Of a stretch of 55,690 nucleotides of DNA, positions 43,359 to 52,385 are shown piece after piece. The notes under the pieces were generated by a model, which saw only the letters and a program-made list of their open reading frames with translations, made no database searches and was not told the origin of the DNA. Positions within the stretch are counted from its first letter, which is position 1; each line of letters starts with the position of its first letter. The position numbers and the translations under genes are program-made. Source of the DNA: FEN-987 sp964598845 (GTDB lineage: Archaea; Thermoproteota; Bathyarchaeia; 40CM-2-53-6); NCBI GenBank assembly GCA_964598845.1, contig CAZRDM010000014.1:1-55690 (forward strand). Direction: 5' to 3'.

Positions 43359-44813
43359 ATGGTTGAGATGCCCATCCTTGAAATTCTCTCGAGAGAGGAG
43401 ATTAGCGATATTCACTCAGCCTCTCTTGAGATCTTGAAACGCGTGGGTTGCAAGATCGATGACGCCGAGTTTCTTGATCTCTTGAAATCGGTTGGCGCCG
43501 AAGTCGATCTCAAGTGTAAGGTTGCGAAGCTGCCGGAAAGTCTGGTCGAAGAATCCTTGAAGAAGGCAGGAAAGGTATGCCGACTTTATGGTAGGGATTC
43601 AAAGTTTGACGTCACGCTTAGCGGTAGTAACATTCTAGGTCATCAATCCGAGGGGGCGACATACACGTTCGATCTCGAGACGGGCATGCATAGATTATCG
43701 ACGACGAATGACTTAGCAACCTTCGCGAGGCTCTCTGAGTGTCTGGAGAACGTGAACCTCGTGATGTGCCCCGTTGTGCCTCAAAACTTGCCGATCCAGA
43801 CACGTGGAATAGACGCGGCAAGAATATGCTTTGACAACACCACGAAACCATGCTCCATCGCAGGGCTTGCCAAGGGCGTGGAGTCGTATGTTCACGAGAT
43901 GGCGGAGATTGTTGCAGGTGGACCGGAGGAGTTCAGAAAGAGACCGATAATTGTCGACGTTGGGCTGGTACCGACAAGTCCGCTTCAGTTTTCATCACAT
44001 GAATTGCACGTCTTCAAGGAGGGGGCGAAGCAAGGGCTCTTGTCAAGTGTAGGATCAATGCCTCAAGCCGGCGGAACAGCGCCGATAACGCTCGCTGGAA
44101 CATTGGTCATACAGATAGCGGAGATCTTGATGGGGATCGTACTGGGTCAACTGGTCAATCCAGGATTGGCTATGTACGCTTTAATTCGAGCTGGGATGAT
44201 TGACCCGAGATCTGGAGCCTTCAGCTCGGGTGCGACCGAGGTCGCTCTGCTGCAAACCGCAGCTGCCCAAGTCTGCATTGATAAGTACGGTCTATGTGTT
44301 GATACCGGATGGGCCGCGTCCGATTCGAAGCTTATGGACGAGCAAGTCGGCTACGAGAAAGCTTTTTCCTGGTTAGAGAGCGGTCTCGTAGGCGCGAGTA
44401 TGGTTTCTGGAATGGGCGCTCTTGAAACCGGAATCACTCAAAGCCCTGCGCAGCTGCTTATCGATGATGAGATAATACAGATGGTCAAACGCAACGTTCG
44501 CGGAATTCGTGTAGATGCAGAAAGACTAGCCTTGGACGTTATCGAGAATATCGGAATCGGAGGCACCTTCCTTGGAGCCAAACACACGTTGGATCATTTG
44601 ACGGAACTTTCCATGCCGAAGCTTAGCGACAGGTTCACTAGAACGACTTGGCAGAAAAATGGAGCGAGGGACGTGATTCTGAAAGCGAGAAATCGGGCGA
44701 GGGAACTGCTCAAGAGTTGTGAGATCCAACCACTCTCCTTAGATGTCAGGAGAAATCTTGACGAATTCGTCAGCACGGCGAAGGCGGAAATCTACCGCAA
44801 GCACTCTCATTAG
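43359..44813 (+). CDS. MttB-like (COG5598) non-pyrrolysine methyltransferase, paralogue 3
   Basis: 484 residues from ATG 43359. ILSREEISDIHSASLEILKR, KVCRLYGRDSKFDVTLSG, MPQAGGTAPITLAGTLVIQI, GLVNP-type QLVNPGLAMYALIRAGMID, GIGGTFLGAKHTLDHLTEL and RARELLKSCEIQPLSLDV. Complete, no internal stop. Also has the family's tryptophan-containing TTWQKNGARD near the end, parallel to ETTWMKAGRK in paralogue 2 and RADWEKAGSK in paralogue 4. Confidence 0.88.
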   Translation: MVEMPILEILSREEISDIHSASLEILKRVGCKIDDAEFLDLLKSVGAEVDLKCKVAKLPESLVEESLKKAGKVCRLYGRDSKFDVTLSGSNILGHQSEGATYTFDLETGMHRLSTTNDLATFARLSECLENVNLVMCPVVPQNLPIQTRGIDAARICFDNTTKPCSIAGLAKGVESYVHEMAEIVAGGPEEFRKRPIIVDVGLVPTSPLQFSSHELHVFKEGAKQGLLSSVGSMPQAGGTAPITLAGTLVIQIAEILMGIVLGQLVNPGLAMYALIRAGMIDPRSGAFSSGATEVALLQTAAAQVCIDKYGLCVDTGWAASDSKLMDEQVGYEKAFSWLESGLVGASMVSGMGALETGITQSPAQLLIDDEIIQMVKRNVRGIRVDAERLALDVIENIGIGGTFLGAKHTLDHLTELSMPKLSDRFTRTTWQKNGARDVILKARNRARELLKSCEIQPLSLDVRRNLDEFVSTAKAEIYRKHSH

Positions 44814-44887
44814 CGAACTGGTGGGTTGGTGTTGCACATATTCGTGCAAGCTACATTGTTGAGCTTTTCAGGTTTTCTAAGGAAAAG

Positions 44888-46000
44888 TTAACGCCACCAG
44901 CCGAACTCCTTTGGGAGCTCGCTTGTAAGCACTTCATGGTCGTGGGTTAATGTCAGGACATCGTCTTCTATTCTTAGGGCCAGCTCTCTTGGTATGTAGA
45001 CACCCGGCTCAATGGTAAAGACCATTGAAGGCTGAAGGATCTCATCCCCGTTTGAAACTATGTATGGGGGCTCATGAACCTCAAGACCGAGACCATGCCC
45101 CGTCCTAGTCATGAAATACCTACCAAGATCATTTTCCTTCAGGCGATCTCTTGCTGCCTGATCAATGGAACCAACTTCTATTCCAGGTCGGGAAGCTCTG
45201 ATGGCCTTTTCTTGTGCTTCGAGAACGTGTGCATACAGTTCTTCAAATCGCTTATTTTTCCCCAAGATAACAGTCCTCGTAATATCGGCGTAGTATCCAG
45301 CGAACGTACACGCCGCATCAATCACGATGCCTTCTCCTTCCGCAATCTTTCTAGCAGAAGGAAGGCAGTGTGGGTCGGCGCCCCTCTCGCCAGCCTGAAC
45401 AAGCACTACGAACACTGATTCGGCGCCTTCCGAATAGATCTGCTCAGAAAGTCTTCTGGCAAGCTGTTGCTCACTCATATCACGCTCTAGCAGAGTTGGA
45501 ATCTTCAGGAATGACCTGCTTAGAATCGATGCTGCTTTCTTCAGCAACTGGATTTCTTCTTCCTCTTTGATCTCCCTGATTGTCTGTAGAATTGATTCTC
45601 CATCCTCTAGCTTGGGCTTTGCATACTTGGTAAGGATATGAATGAATCGGAAAGGAACCCTCCCCTCCATTCCCCAGCTACCTTTCAGTTCCATCTCTCT
45701 GACAAGATCTTCGAGCGCATGGGATGGCCCTTCATTATCTTGCCACCCGTGTAGTTTCATCTGGATGGGACAATCGCGGTATGGGCCTAGCTCAAAATCT
45801 GGCGCCAGAAGATTGGGTGGTTCCTCTTTGGGTACGAACAAGAGGAAGATTCTTTCTAGTAAGATTGATTCGACGCTGATTCGACCTGTATAGTACCTTA
45901 GATTAGGTCCTGGGACGAGTATGACTCCATCGAGGTTGTTTTCGTGCATCTTTCTCCTCAGTTTCTGAAGTCGAAATTCGTAAGTGCTGTGCGTGAACAA
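44888..46000 (-). CDS. M24-family metallopeptidase (Xaa-Pro aminopeptidase/dipeptidase type)
   Basis: 370 residues: N-terminal creatinase-like domain (EFRLQKLRRKMHENNLDGVI) and catalytic domain with Asp228 (IVIDAAC), Asp239 (YYADITRT), His302 (TGHGLGLEVHEPPY), Glu331 (TIEPGVYIP) and Glu345 (RIEDDV). The HGLGLEVHEPP and GVYIPRELALRIEDDV phrases are those of prolidase-type enzymes. It would free Xaa-Pro peptides delivered by the neighbouring peptide transporter. TTG start. Confidence 0.92.
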   Translation of the reverse strand: MFTHSTYEFRLQKLRRKMHENNLDGVILVPGPNLRYYTGRISVESILLERIFLLFVPKEEPPNLLAPDFELGPYRDCPIQMKLHGWQDNEGPSHALEDLVREMELKGSWGMEGRVPFRFIHILTKYAKPKLEDGESILQTIREIKEEEEIQLLKKAASILSRSFLKIPTLLERDMSEQQLARRLSEQIYSEGAESVFVVLVQAGERGADPHCLPSARKIAEGEGIVIDAACTFAGYYADITRTVILGKNKRFEELYAHVLEAQEKAIRASRPGIEVGSIDQAARDRLKENDLGRYFMTRTGHGLGLEVHEPPYIVSNGDEILQPSMVFTIEPGVYIPRELALRIEDDVLTLTHDHEVLTSELPKEFGWWR

Positions 46001-46397
46001 ACACCTCGGTCGACCAAAGCCTCTCTTTCAGCATAAAGCTTGTCGTACGGCTCATTCAGTATGGGAAAACTTTGTTTCAGGAGTGTCGTTGTTGCCTCTA
46101 CTCTTCAGGGCCACTCACACCGCGGACAACCACGACGACGCCACTCCTGAAACTCAAGGACACCTTAATCATGGGAACAACAGACTTCGTTGCTACGACT
46201 GCGGACTCCGCAGAGCTGCCAGAGTAGTTACTTACATAACATAGACCTGGCGACACTGGCTGCTGTACGCTGTCCAGACAGCTTCAGCGCGACCTTTGAG
46301 CAGATTCGATTGCTCCCGACAACAATAGCCAGATTCGCAACCGAGCAGTAAAGGGAAATCGTTTCCATAATCTTTTACCATAAATGAACCGATAGAG
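46001..46397. other. intergenic with an imperfect inverted repeat
   Basis: No convincing gene. It holds the hairpin-forming repeat at 46074-46153 described separately. Confidence 0.5.
46074..46153 (+). repeat. 21-bp imperfect inverted repeat (possible structured RNA)
   Basis: GTTTCAGGAGTGTCGTTGTT at 46074-46093 (plus one more G) is mirrored by the reverse complement of 46133-46153: 18 of 21 positions match, including the first 12. As plus-strand RNA two of the three differences become G-U pairs and one is a U-C mismatch. That points to a plus-strand RNA hairpin with a 38-nt loop. No T-tract follows, so not an obvious terminator. Confidence 0.5.
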
Positions 46398-47453
46398 CTA
46401 TCCGCCGATTACGTCTCTAAAGACCCTGAGCAAATTCTCCCCCAAAATTTTCTTGATCTCTCCATCTGAGTAACCTCTGGACACAAGCCCGCGAGTTACA
46501 TTATTGAGCTTCGTTATGTCCTCAACGCCTGAGGGGAAAGCTCCACGCTGAAAACTACTTTCCCCAATAAACTCCGCATAAGAGGTTTCCAGTTCACTCT
46601 CAACGTAATCGGGGCCGAGACCTACATGATCGACGCCAACTAGCTTGGTAACGTAATCTATATGGTTCAAGATGTGTTCAAGGGTCGGGTTGCTTCCTAC
46701 AAAATCTGGCCAGAAGTTGATTCCGACGACTCCATTCTTCTCGGCGAGAGCATGGATCTGGTCGTCATCAAGATTCCTCTTATGGTTCCATACTCCGATA
46801 GGATTTGAGTGAGAGGCGATTGCCGGGTCCTTCGAACATTCCAACGCATCGTTGAACGTCCTTTTGGATGCGTGAGTGAGATCAATTACAATCCCCAGCT
46901 TGTTCATCTCCTCGACGGCCCGTGCTCCAAAGTCGCTGAGGCCGAGACATCGCTGTTCACCGAGTCCATCAGCAAGCTCATTTCTATAGTTCCATGTCAA
47001 ACCTACACATCTGAGCCCCAGCTTATGAAGGGTTCTCAGCATCGCTAACTCGCCCTCCAAGGGCCTACCTCCCTCAATGGCAAGCACAAACGCTACCCTG
47101 CCATCTCTCTTCGCTTCACTAATGTCTCTCGCAGAAGTAGCTACTACTATGTCTCCGTTGCTTTCATCGCATTCCAGGTTCATCATGTCGATGCTTTCAA
47201 GAACGAATCGAAGAGATTGTGAACCTGGAAGGTCAGCTCCAGCCGTAGTGACAGCCGCACCGACGCCGCCTTCCTTCATACGATGAATTTGCAGTTTCTT
47301 CAGGACGTGAGTTTCACCTAATTTTCGCCTTGGGCAGACCTCTAGGAGTAGAACGTCCCAATGAGCAACAAACAGTAGGGCTTCGCGATGGATCCTTTCC
47401 GCTCGTTCTTCTTCAATGGTTGTTAAGCTCAAATGACTCCAAATTGATGTCAC
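46398..47453 (-). CDS. M19 (membrane/renal) dipeptidase family protein
   Basis: 351 residues with the binuclear zinc set: His31 and Asp33 (VAHWDVL, where others have DGHND), Glu127 (LAIEGGRPL), His194 (IDLTHAS), His215 (ASHSNP) and Asp282 (GLGPDYVE). GLTWNYRNELADG and KRNLDDDQIHALAEKNGVVGINF are characteristic. M19 enzymes split dipeptides, including D-amino acid ones. GTG start. Fits breakdown of imported dipeptides. Confidence 0.88.
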   Translation of the reverse strand: MTSIWSHLSLTTIEEERAERIHREALLFVAHWDVLLLEVCPRRKLGETHVLKKLQIHRMKEGGVGAAVTTAGADLPGSQSLRFVLESIDMMNLECDESNGDIVVATSARDISEAKRDGRVAFVLAIEGGRPLEGELAMLRTLHKLGLRCVGLTWNYRNELADGLGEQRCLGLSDFGARAVEEMNKLGIVIDLTHASKRTFNDALECSKDPAIASHSNPIGVWNHKRNLDDDQIHALAEKNGVVGINFWPDFVGSNPTLEHILNHIDYVTKLVGVDHVGLGPDYVESELETSYAEFIGESSFQRGAFPSGVEDITKLNNVTRGLVSRGYSDGEIKKILGENLLRVFRDVIGG

Positions 47454-47734
47454 GTTGGTCTGCGCTGATAATGGTTGTGTGTAACGGGAGATCTCGCGAC
47501 TCGGCGGAATGGGGCGCTCGTCTCCATCCCTTCTCAGGTAGCCTTCGTTGAATTTCAGGTGTGTTGGATTTTCTCTCGTATTGGTAGCCTCCGAATGTCT
47601 CTATGGAGGATCATGATCTCGCTTCTAGCTGGATATGCTAGTTGTCGGAGCCTCATGGCATATGTACTACCATCCCAGAGACCGTATAGCAAGAGCTTTT
47701 ATGATGCAGCCCTGACTGAATTCGAGGAAAAAGC

Positions 47735-49498
47735 TTGAAGGCTATTTCTGTTGTGCTTCTGTCGCTGCTATTCGGTAGTTTCTTCCTTGTGATGGCAGGG
47801 GCTCAGCAGGAGCAAGTGCCGCCTATCACAATACACTGGACCGTGCTGGCAGGCGATACGAAGAAGCTTGAAATCGCGGAGTTGATGAAGAAAGAGTTGA
47901 CTCAAATAGGCGTAAACGTCCAGATCGAGAGTCTCGAGAAGGCCTCGTATTTCGCTCACACATACTTCAGTCCCGGGTTGACTTGGGACGACGGAGGGAT
48001 GGACGCTGACTACATGGGTTACAGCTGGATGCTCACTGATTATGTGTGGTACATCGGATGCTATGCCTCTGAAGGTCTTCCACCGGTCGGTTGGAACTAT
48101 TGGGCGTGGACAAATGGCGTTGCTGACAACCTCCTTAGGGCCGGAATGGGCTCATACAACACCACAGAGCGACTGCAACACCTGAATGCTTGGCAGGAAA
48201 TGCACCAGGAAGACGTAGGCACAATTATCGTTGGGTATCCATTGTACGCCCAGATGACGCGAAAAGAGGTAAAGGGTTATAGCGGGATGTATCGAGCCTA
48301 CGATGCCGGTAATTGGACAGTAGAAGGAAAGACCAGAGCAGACCAAGTGATCGTCAAGTACGCCTCACATCCAACGACGGGTTTCGTGACAGGGCTTCTC
48401 CCATTCTATCTTGGAACTGGATACATACAGCAGAATACTCTGTACCGTTCTCTGTACCAGGTCGGACTAACCCCTGACGGGAAATACGCGGCAGTTCCAG
48501 ATATGGCCGAATCTGTTGAGTTCTCAAGTGACGGAATGGCGGCAACCTTCCATCTGAGGCGGGACATAAAGTGGCACGATGGTGTGCCATTTACCTCAAA
48601 GGATGTCAAGTACACGTTCGATGCGATCCTAGATCCGAAGACCGAGGCCGAGTATTACGGAGATTTCAGCGCCGCCGTCAAATCTGTTGAGGCCCCCGAC
48701 GACTACACAGTGGTTCTTCATCTAGCAAAGAAATCCCCCGAACTTACGACACTCGTCATGACTTCTTATTCAATGATAGTTCCAGAACATGTGCTTGGGA
48801 AGATCTCGAACGATAAACTCAAGACCAGCGAATACAACACCAAGACGCCGCCACCGGGAACCGGACCTTTCAAGTTCAAGGCTTGGACGCGCGCCGAATC
48901 CTTTGAAGTGGAAGCTTTCGACGGGTTCTACCGTGGAGCCCCATTCCTGAAGGGAATCGTGTTTGAGACCGTGACCGAACCGATGACAGCTCTGTCAGCT
49001 CTGCGGGCACGCGACGTGGACATGATGGATATCTACTTCTCAACGGATATCCCGGATGAGGTTCCTAAGGTGGAGGCCGATCCAGCTTTCCATGTGGAGA
49101 GGATTCCGTATCCACGAACACTGTTCATTGCTTTGAATCATAAGCATCCGGTCCTTGCCAATCCGCTTGTGAGACAAGCCATCGCGTATCTCGTTCCCTA
49201 TGAACAAATACGCGATGTTGTGTACAAGGGCATGCTTCAACTGGGCAACTCTCCCATCCATCCAGCAACGTGGGGTTGGAATCCGAAAGCTCCATCCTAC
49301 ACGTATGACCCTGCGAAGGCCAAGGAACTCATGGCGAAAGCGGCCTATTCACCGTGGCCGCCCCCAGAAGTGGTGACGCCAGAAGCGGTGATTCCGGCAA
49401 GTGCCTACGTGATTCCGGTGCTCGGAGGGCTTGTCGTGGGACTGATAGTTGGATTCGGTGCTGCCGCTGTTGTCATGAGGAAGAGAAAAGCCGAATAG
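47735..49498 (+). CDS. peptide-type ABC substrate-binding protein (SBP_bac_5) with circularly permuted domain order
   Basis: 587 residues. Signal peptide at 1-23 (VVLLSLLFGSFFLVMAGA). Residues 31-195 match the closing segment of SBP_bac_5 proteins: ITIHWTVLAGDTKKLEIAEL, then LTQIGVNVQIESL, ERLQHLNAWQEMHQEDVGTI, RKEVKGY. Only then, from about 205, comes the usual N-lobe: GLTPDGKYAAVPDMAESVEF, TFHLRRDIKWHDGVPFTSKD, TGPFKFKAWTRAESF, NPLVRQAIAYLVPYEQI. It ends at YDPAKAKELMAKAAY (about 530-540), the point after which the closing segment normally follows. A Pro-rich linker and membrane helix finish the protein. The canonical paralogue at 32575-34359 has the parts in standard order. TTG start. Serves the permease/ATPase genes just downstream. 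Confidence 0.9.
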   Translation: MKAISVVLLSLLFGSFFLVMAGAQQEQVPPITIHWTVLAGDTKKLEIAELMKKELTQIGVNVQIESLEKASYFAHTYFSPGLTWDDGGMDADYMGYSWMLTDYVWYIGCYASEGLPPVGWNYWAWTNGVADNLLRAGMGSYNTTERLQHLNAWQEMHQEDVGTIIVGYPLYAQMTRKEVKGYSGMYRAYDAGNWTVEGKTRADQVIVKYASHPTTGFVTGLLPFYLGTGYIQQNTLYRSLYQVGLTPDGKYAAVPDMAESVEFSSDGMAATFHLRRDIKWHDGVPFTSKDVKYTFDAILDPKTEAEYYGDFSAAVKSVEAPDDYTVVLHLAKKSPELTTLVMTSYSMIVPEHVLGKISNDKLKTSEYNTKTPPPGTGPFKFKAWTRAESFEVEAFDGFYRGAPFLKGIVFETVTEPMTALSALRARDVDMMDIYFSTDIPDEVPKVEADPAFHVERIPYPRTLFIALNHKHPVLANPLVRQAIAYLVPYEQIRDVVYKGMLQLGNSPIHPATWGWNPKAPSYTYDPAKAKELMAKAAYSPWPPPEVVTPEAVIPASAYVIPVLGGLVVGLIVGFGAAAVVMRKRKAE

Positions 49499-49500
49499 CT

Positions 49501-49520
49501 CCTCCCTCCTTTTTCTTTTT
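49501..49520 (+). terminator. T-tract terminator/attenuator between binding protein and permease genes
   Basis: CCTCCCTCCTTTTTCTTTTT directly after the stop and 15 nt before the permease start. Partial termination would give more binding protein than permease. Confidence 0.5.
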
Positions 49521-49535
49521 GGAGTGCTCCGGTAA

Positions 49536-50516
49536 GTGGGGTTAGCGGGATACATCATTAGAAGAATTCTGCTCCTTATTCCTACATTCTTTATCGCTAC
49601 CGCAATCATATTCCTTCTCATTCATTTCGCACCCGGTGACCCGATCCAGCTAATGTTTGCCGAGTCGGGACACCCGGTTTCTCCTCTAATAATTGAACAG
49701 GTGCGAAGGGAACTCGGGCTTGAGCAGCCTCTACACGTGCAGTATCTTATCTGGATTGGTAAGATGCTTAGTGGGGACCTGGGCGTTTCATACAGTGCTC
49801 AGTTCGGCCGCCCAGTGCTCTCCCTCATAGGTGAGCGAGTTTGGGTGACTGTCGCGATCATGCTTACAGCGGAAGCCGTATCACTAGTTTTCGCCTTGGC
49901 GCTGGGAGTGATTGCTGCCTCGAAGCAGTACTCAGCAGTCGACAATCTGTGCACAGTTTCAGCGTTGTTGGGCTATTCGATGCCAACTTTCTGGACAGCT
50001 TTGGTTTCAATAATGATATTCGCAGTCTGGCTTGGAATATTCCCTTCGTTCGGTTTCATGACGCATGGTGTTGAACTTGCACCTTTCGAACGCGTGGTAG
50101 ATGTCGCACGACATCTAGTCCTTCCGGTGACAGTGATCTCATTCGTGTACACAGCCTATCTCTTCAGACTTGTCAGATCTAACGTGCTTGAAGTGCTGAG
50201 ACAAGACTACATAACGACAGCCAGAGCAAAGGGCGTCAAAGAGAGAATGGTGGTCTATAAGCACGCGTTAAGAAATGCGCTCTTGCCAACCGTCACTTTC
50301 GTGGGTCTCTCCGTGGGTTTCATTCTCTCCGGGTCGGTCGTAGTGGAAACAGTGTTTTCAATCCCAGGCCTAGGGTCATTGTTCACGGAGTTTGCGCTGA
50401 AGAGAGACTATCCTGCCCTGATGGCACTTTCATTAATGATAACAGTCATGGTATTGCTTGCCAACCTCTGCACGGACATAGCATACGGCCTGCTGGATCC
50501 GAGGATTAAGTATTGA
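49536..50516 (+). CDS. peptide ABC transporter permease (DppB-like), system 2
   Basis: 326 residues. IIRRILLLIPTFFIATAIIF first helix, FAPGDPIQ, LGLEQPLHVQYLIWIGKMLS, EAA loop EVLRQDYITTARAKGVKERMVVYKHALRNALLP, end DIAYGLLDPRIKY. GTG start. Confidence 0.93.
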   Translation: MGLAGYIIRRILLLIPTFFIATAIIFLLIHFAPGDPIQLMFAESGHPVSPLIIEQVRRELGLEQPLHVQYLIWIGKMLSGDLGVSYSAQFGRPVLSLIGERVWVTVAIMLTAEAVSLVFALALGVIAASKQYSAVDNLCTVSALLGYSMPTFWTALVSIMIFAVWLGIFPSFGFMTHGVELAPFERVVDVARHLVLPVTVISFVYTAYLFRLVRSNVLEVLRQDYITTARAKGVKERMVVYKHALRNALLPTVTFVGLSVGFILSGSVVVETVFSIPGLGSLFTEFALKRDYPALMALSLMITVMVLLANLCTDIAYGLLDPRIKY

Positions 50517-51394
50517 ACGTCACATTACAGGTAAGTCAAGAGACAGTGTCAAGAACTGGAAGAGCTCAGATCGTCTGGAGAAAGTTTTCGAGGAACAGAG
50601 GCTCGCTCGTAGGCGGTATTACGATATCGACGGTCATCCTCATGGCGCTTCTTGCCCCAGTGATCGCGCCTGAGGACCGAATAGAAGTGGATCTAACGAG
50701 GGCGAAGCTGCCTCCCAGTATTGGGCACATGATGGGTACTGATCCGCTTGGCAGAGACGTTGGCGCATACATCATTTGGGGAACCAGAACATCACTCATG
50801 GTTGCGGCAACAGCAGTGTTACTGGAAATCCTCATCGCAGTAGGCGTGGGAGCAATATCGGGATACTATAGAGGCGTCATCGACGACGTCCTCATGCGGA
50901 TCACTGATGTGGTTCTTGTTCTGCCGACATTAGTGTTGCTAGTAGTCATGGTGTCGATGTTCAAGGTGCGGTCTTTACTTCTAATAGCTGCTGCCATGGC
51001 GATTGTTGCCTGGCCGTGGATGGCTAGAGTTGTGCGCAGTGAATTTCTGTCGCTGAGAGAACAATCTTTCGTTGAAGCTGCCAGATCACTGGGTATGAGT
51101 GATCTCCTAATAATTGCTAGACATATTCTCCCAAACGCTTTGTCCTCAGTAATCGTCTTGGCTACGATTGACGTGGCTTGGTTCATTCTATACGAGTCAA
51201 CCCTCACCTTCTTGGGTTTTGGAGATCCCTCTGCGATATCCTTGGGCGCGTTAATCAGCAAAGGAAGAAACTACTTGGGAACGGCATGGTGGACATCAAC
51301 CTTCCCTGGGATCACGATATTCGCAGTCACTCTGGCCTGCAATCTGCTAGGGGACGGGTTGAGAGATGCCTTCGATGTTAAGACAAGGGTATGA
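50513..51394 (+). CDS. peptide ABC transporter permease (DppC-like), system 2
   Basis: 293 residues. GSLVGGITISTVILMALLAP helix, GTDPLGRDVGAYIIWGTRTS loop, EAA loop QSFVEAARSLGMSDLLIIARHILPN, end LLGDGLRDAFDVK. TTG start overlapping the dppB stop by 4 nt. Confidence 0.93.
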   Translation: MNVTLQVSQETVSRTGRAQIVWRKFSRNRGSLVGGITISTVILMALLAPVIAPEDRIEVDLTRAKLPPSIGHMMGTDPLGRDVGAYIIWGTRTSLMVAATAVLLEILIAVGVGAISGYYRGVIDDVLMRITDVVLVLPTLVLLVVMVSMFKVRSLLLIAAAMAIVAWPWMARVVRSEFLSLREQSFVEAARSLGMSDLLIIARHILPNALSSVIVLATIDVAWFILYESTLTFLGFGDPSAISLGALISKGRNYLGTAWWTSTFPGITIFAVTLACNLLGDGLRDAFDVKTRV

Positions 51395-51404
51395 GCCGAA
51401 GACA

Positions 51405-52385
51405 ATGGGCCTACTTGAGATAAGAGCACTGAAAACGCACTACCATACTGTTGAAGGTATCGTTCGGGCGGTTGACGAGATAGACCTGTACGTAGAGCGG
51501 GGAGAAACACTCGGGCTCGTTGGTGAGTCAGGGTGCGGAAAGAGTACAGTTGGGCTTTCGATTCTTCGGCTGGTCCAACCCCCAGGAAGAATCGCTGGTG
51601 GGCACATGATTTTCGATGGAGAGGATCTTCTCCTGAAAAGACAACGGGAAATGGAGAAAATCAGAGGCAGAAAGATATCGATGGTCTTCCAGAACCCAAT
51701 GTCATCGCTTAACCCGGTTTTCACGATCAGGGAGCAGGTTGCTGAGGCGATCAGATTGCATCAGGATATTTCAAGAAATGAAGTCAGTAGCATGGTAGTG
51801 AGCCTGCTCGAAAGAGCGGGAATTCCAGATCCATGGAACAGGATGAAAGATTACCCACATGAGTATAGCGGCGGAATGAGACAACGCGCGATGATCGCGA
51901 TGGCGATATCCTGCAACCCCTTACTATTGATAGCGGATGAACCCACGACAAGCCTAGATGTAACCATCCAAGCTCAGATCCTCGAGTTGATGAAAAACCT
52001 CAAGCGGGAGCTCAAGATGTCGACTATGCTAATAACTCATGACCTCGGCCTCGTAGCGGAACTCTGCGATAGAGTTGCCGTGATGTATGCAGGGAAGATT
52101 GTTGAGTGTTCAGATGTTGGGACAATATTCAAGCGGCCGGTACATCCTTACACCGAAGCTTTGTTGAAGGCTACGCTAACTACGTTAGGAACACGGGTGA
52201 GAGAGTTTTACTCGATCAGAGGATTTGTACCAGACCTAATCAGTCCGCCGAGAGGTTGTCGTTTTCAGCCGAGGTGCGACTACGCTACCGATTTATGCAG
52301 TAAGGAGCCTCCAGAGGTAGAAGTCGATAGTGGACATAGAGTGTGCTGCTTCCGAGCGGCCCAGCGATATCTCGATGAAGCATGA
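51405..52385 (+). CDS. peptide ABC transporter ATPase (DppD-like), system 2
   Basis: 326 residues from ATG 51405, 10 nt after dppC; an earlier in-frame start at 51366 would overlap dppC by 29 nt. Walker A VGESGCGKSTVGLSI, SMVFQNPMSSLNPVF, signature YSGGMRQRAMIAMAI, LLIADEPTTSLDV, MLITHDLGLVAELC, C-terminal ISPPRGCRFQPRCDYATDLC. Confidence 0.93.
   Translation: MGLLEIRALKTHYHTVEGIVRAVDEIDLYVERGETLGLVGESGCGKSTVGLSILRLVQPPGRIAGGHMIFDGEDLLLKRQREMEKIRGRKISMVFQNPMSSLNPVFTIREQVAEAIRLHQDISRNEVSSMVVSLLERAGIPDPWNRMKDYPHEYSGGMRQRAMIAMAISCNPLLLIADEPTTSLDVTIQAQILELMKNLKRELKMSTMLITHDLGLVAELCDRVAVMYAGKIVECSDVGTIFKRPVHPYTEALLKATLTTLGTRVREFYSIRGFVPDLISPPRGCRFQPRCDYATDLCSKEPPEVEVDSGHRVCCFRAAQRYLDEA

Noticed and set aside
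43025..43375. 116-residue minus-strand frame between MttB-like genes
   Set aside because: It overlaps the start of a certain gene on the other strand and shows no recognisable domain.
45984..46244. possible transposase N-terminus (RCYDCG-like zinc knuckle in an 86-residue frame)
   Set aside because: Only one cysteine pair, no DDE or other transposase core follows, and the frame runs through the inverted repeat.
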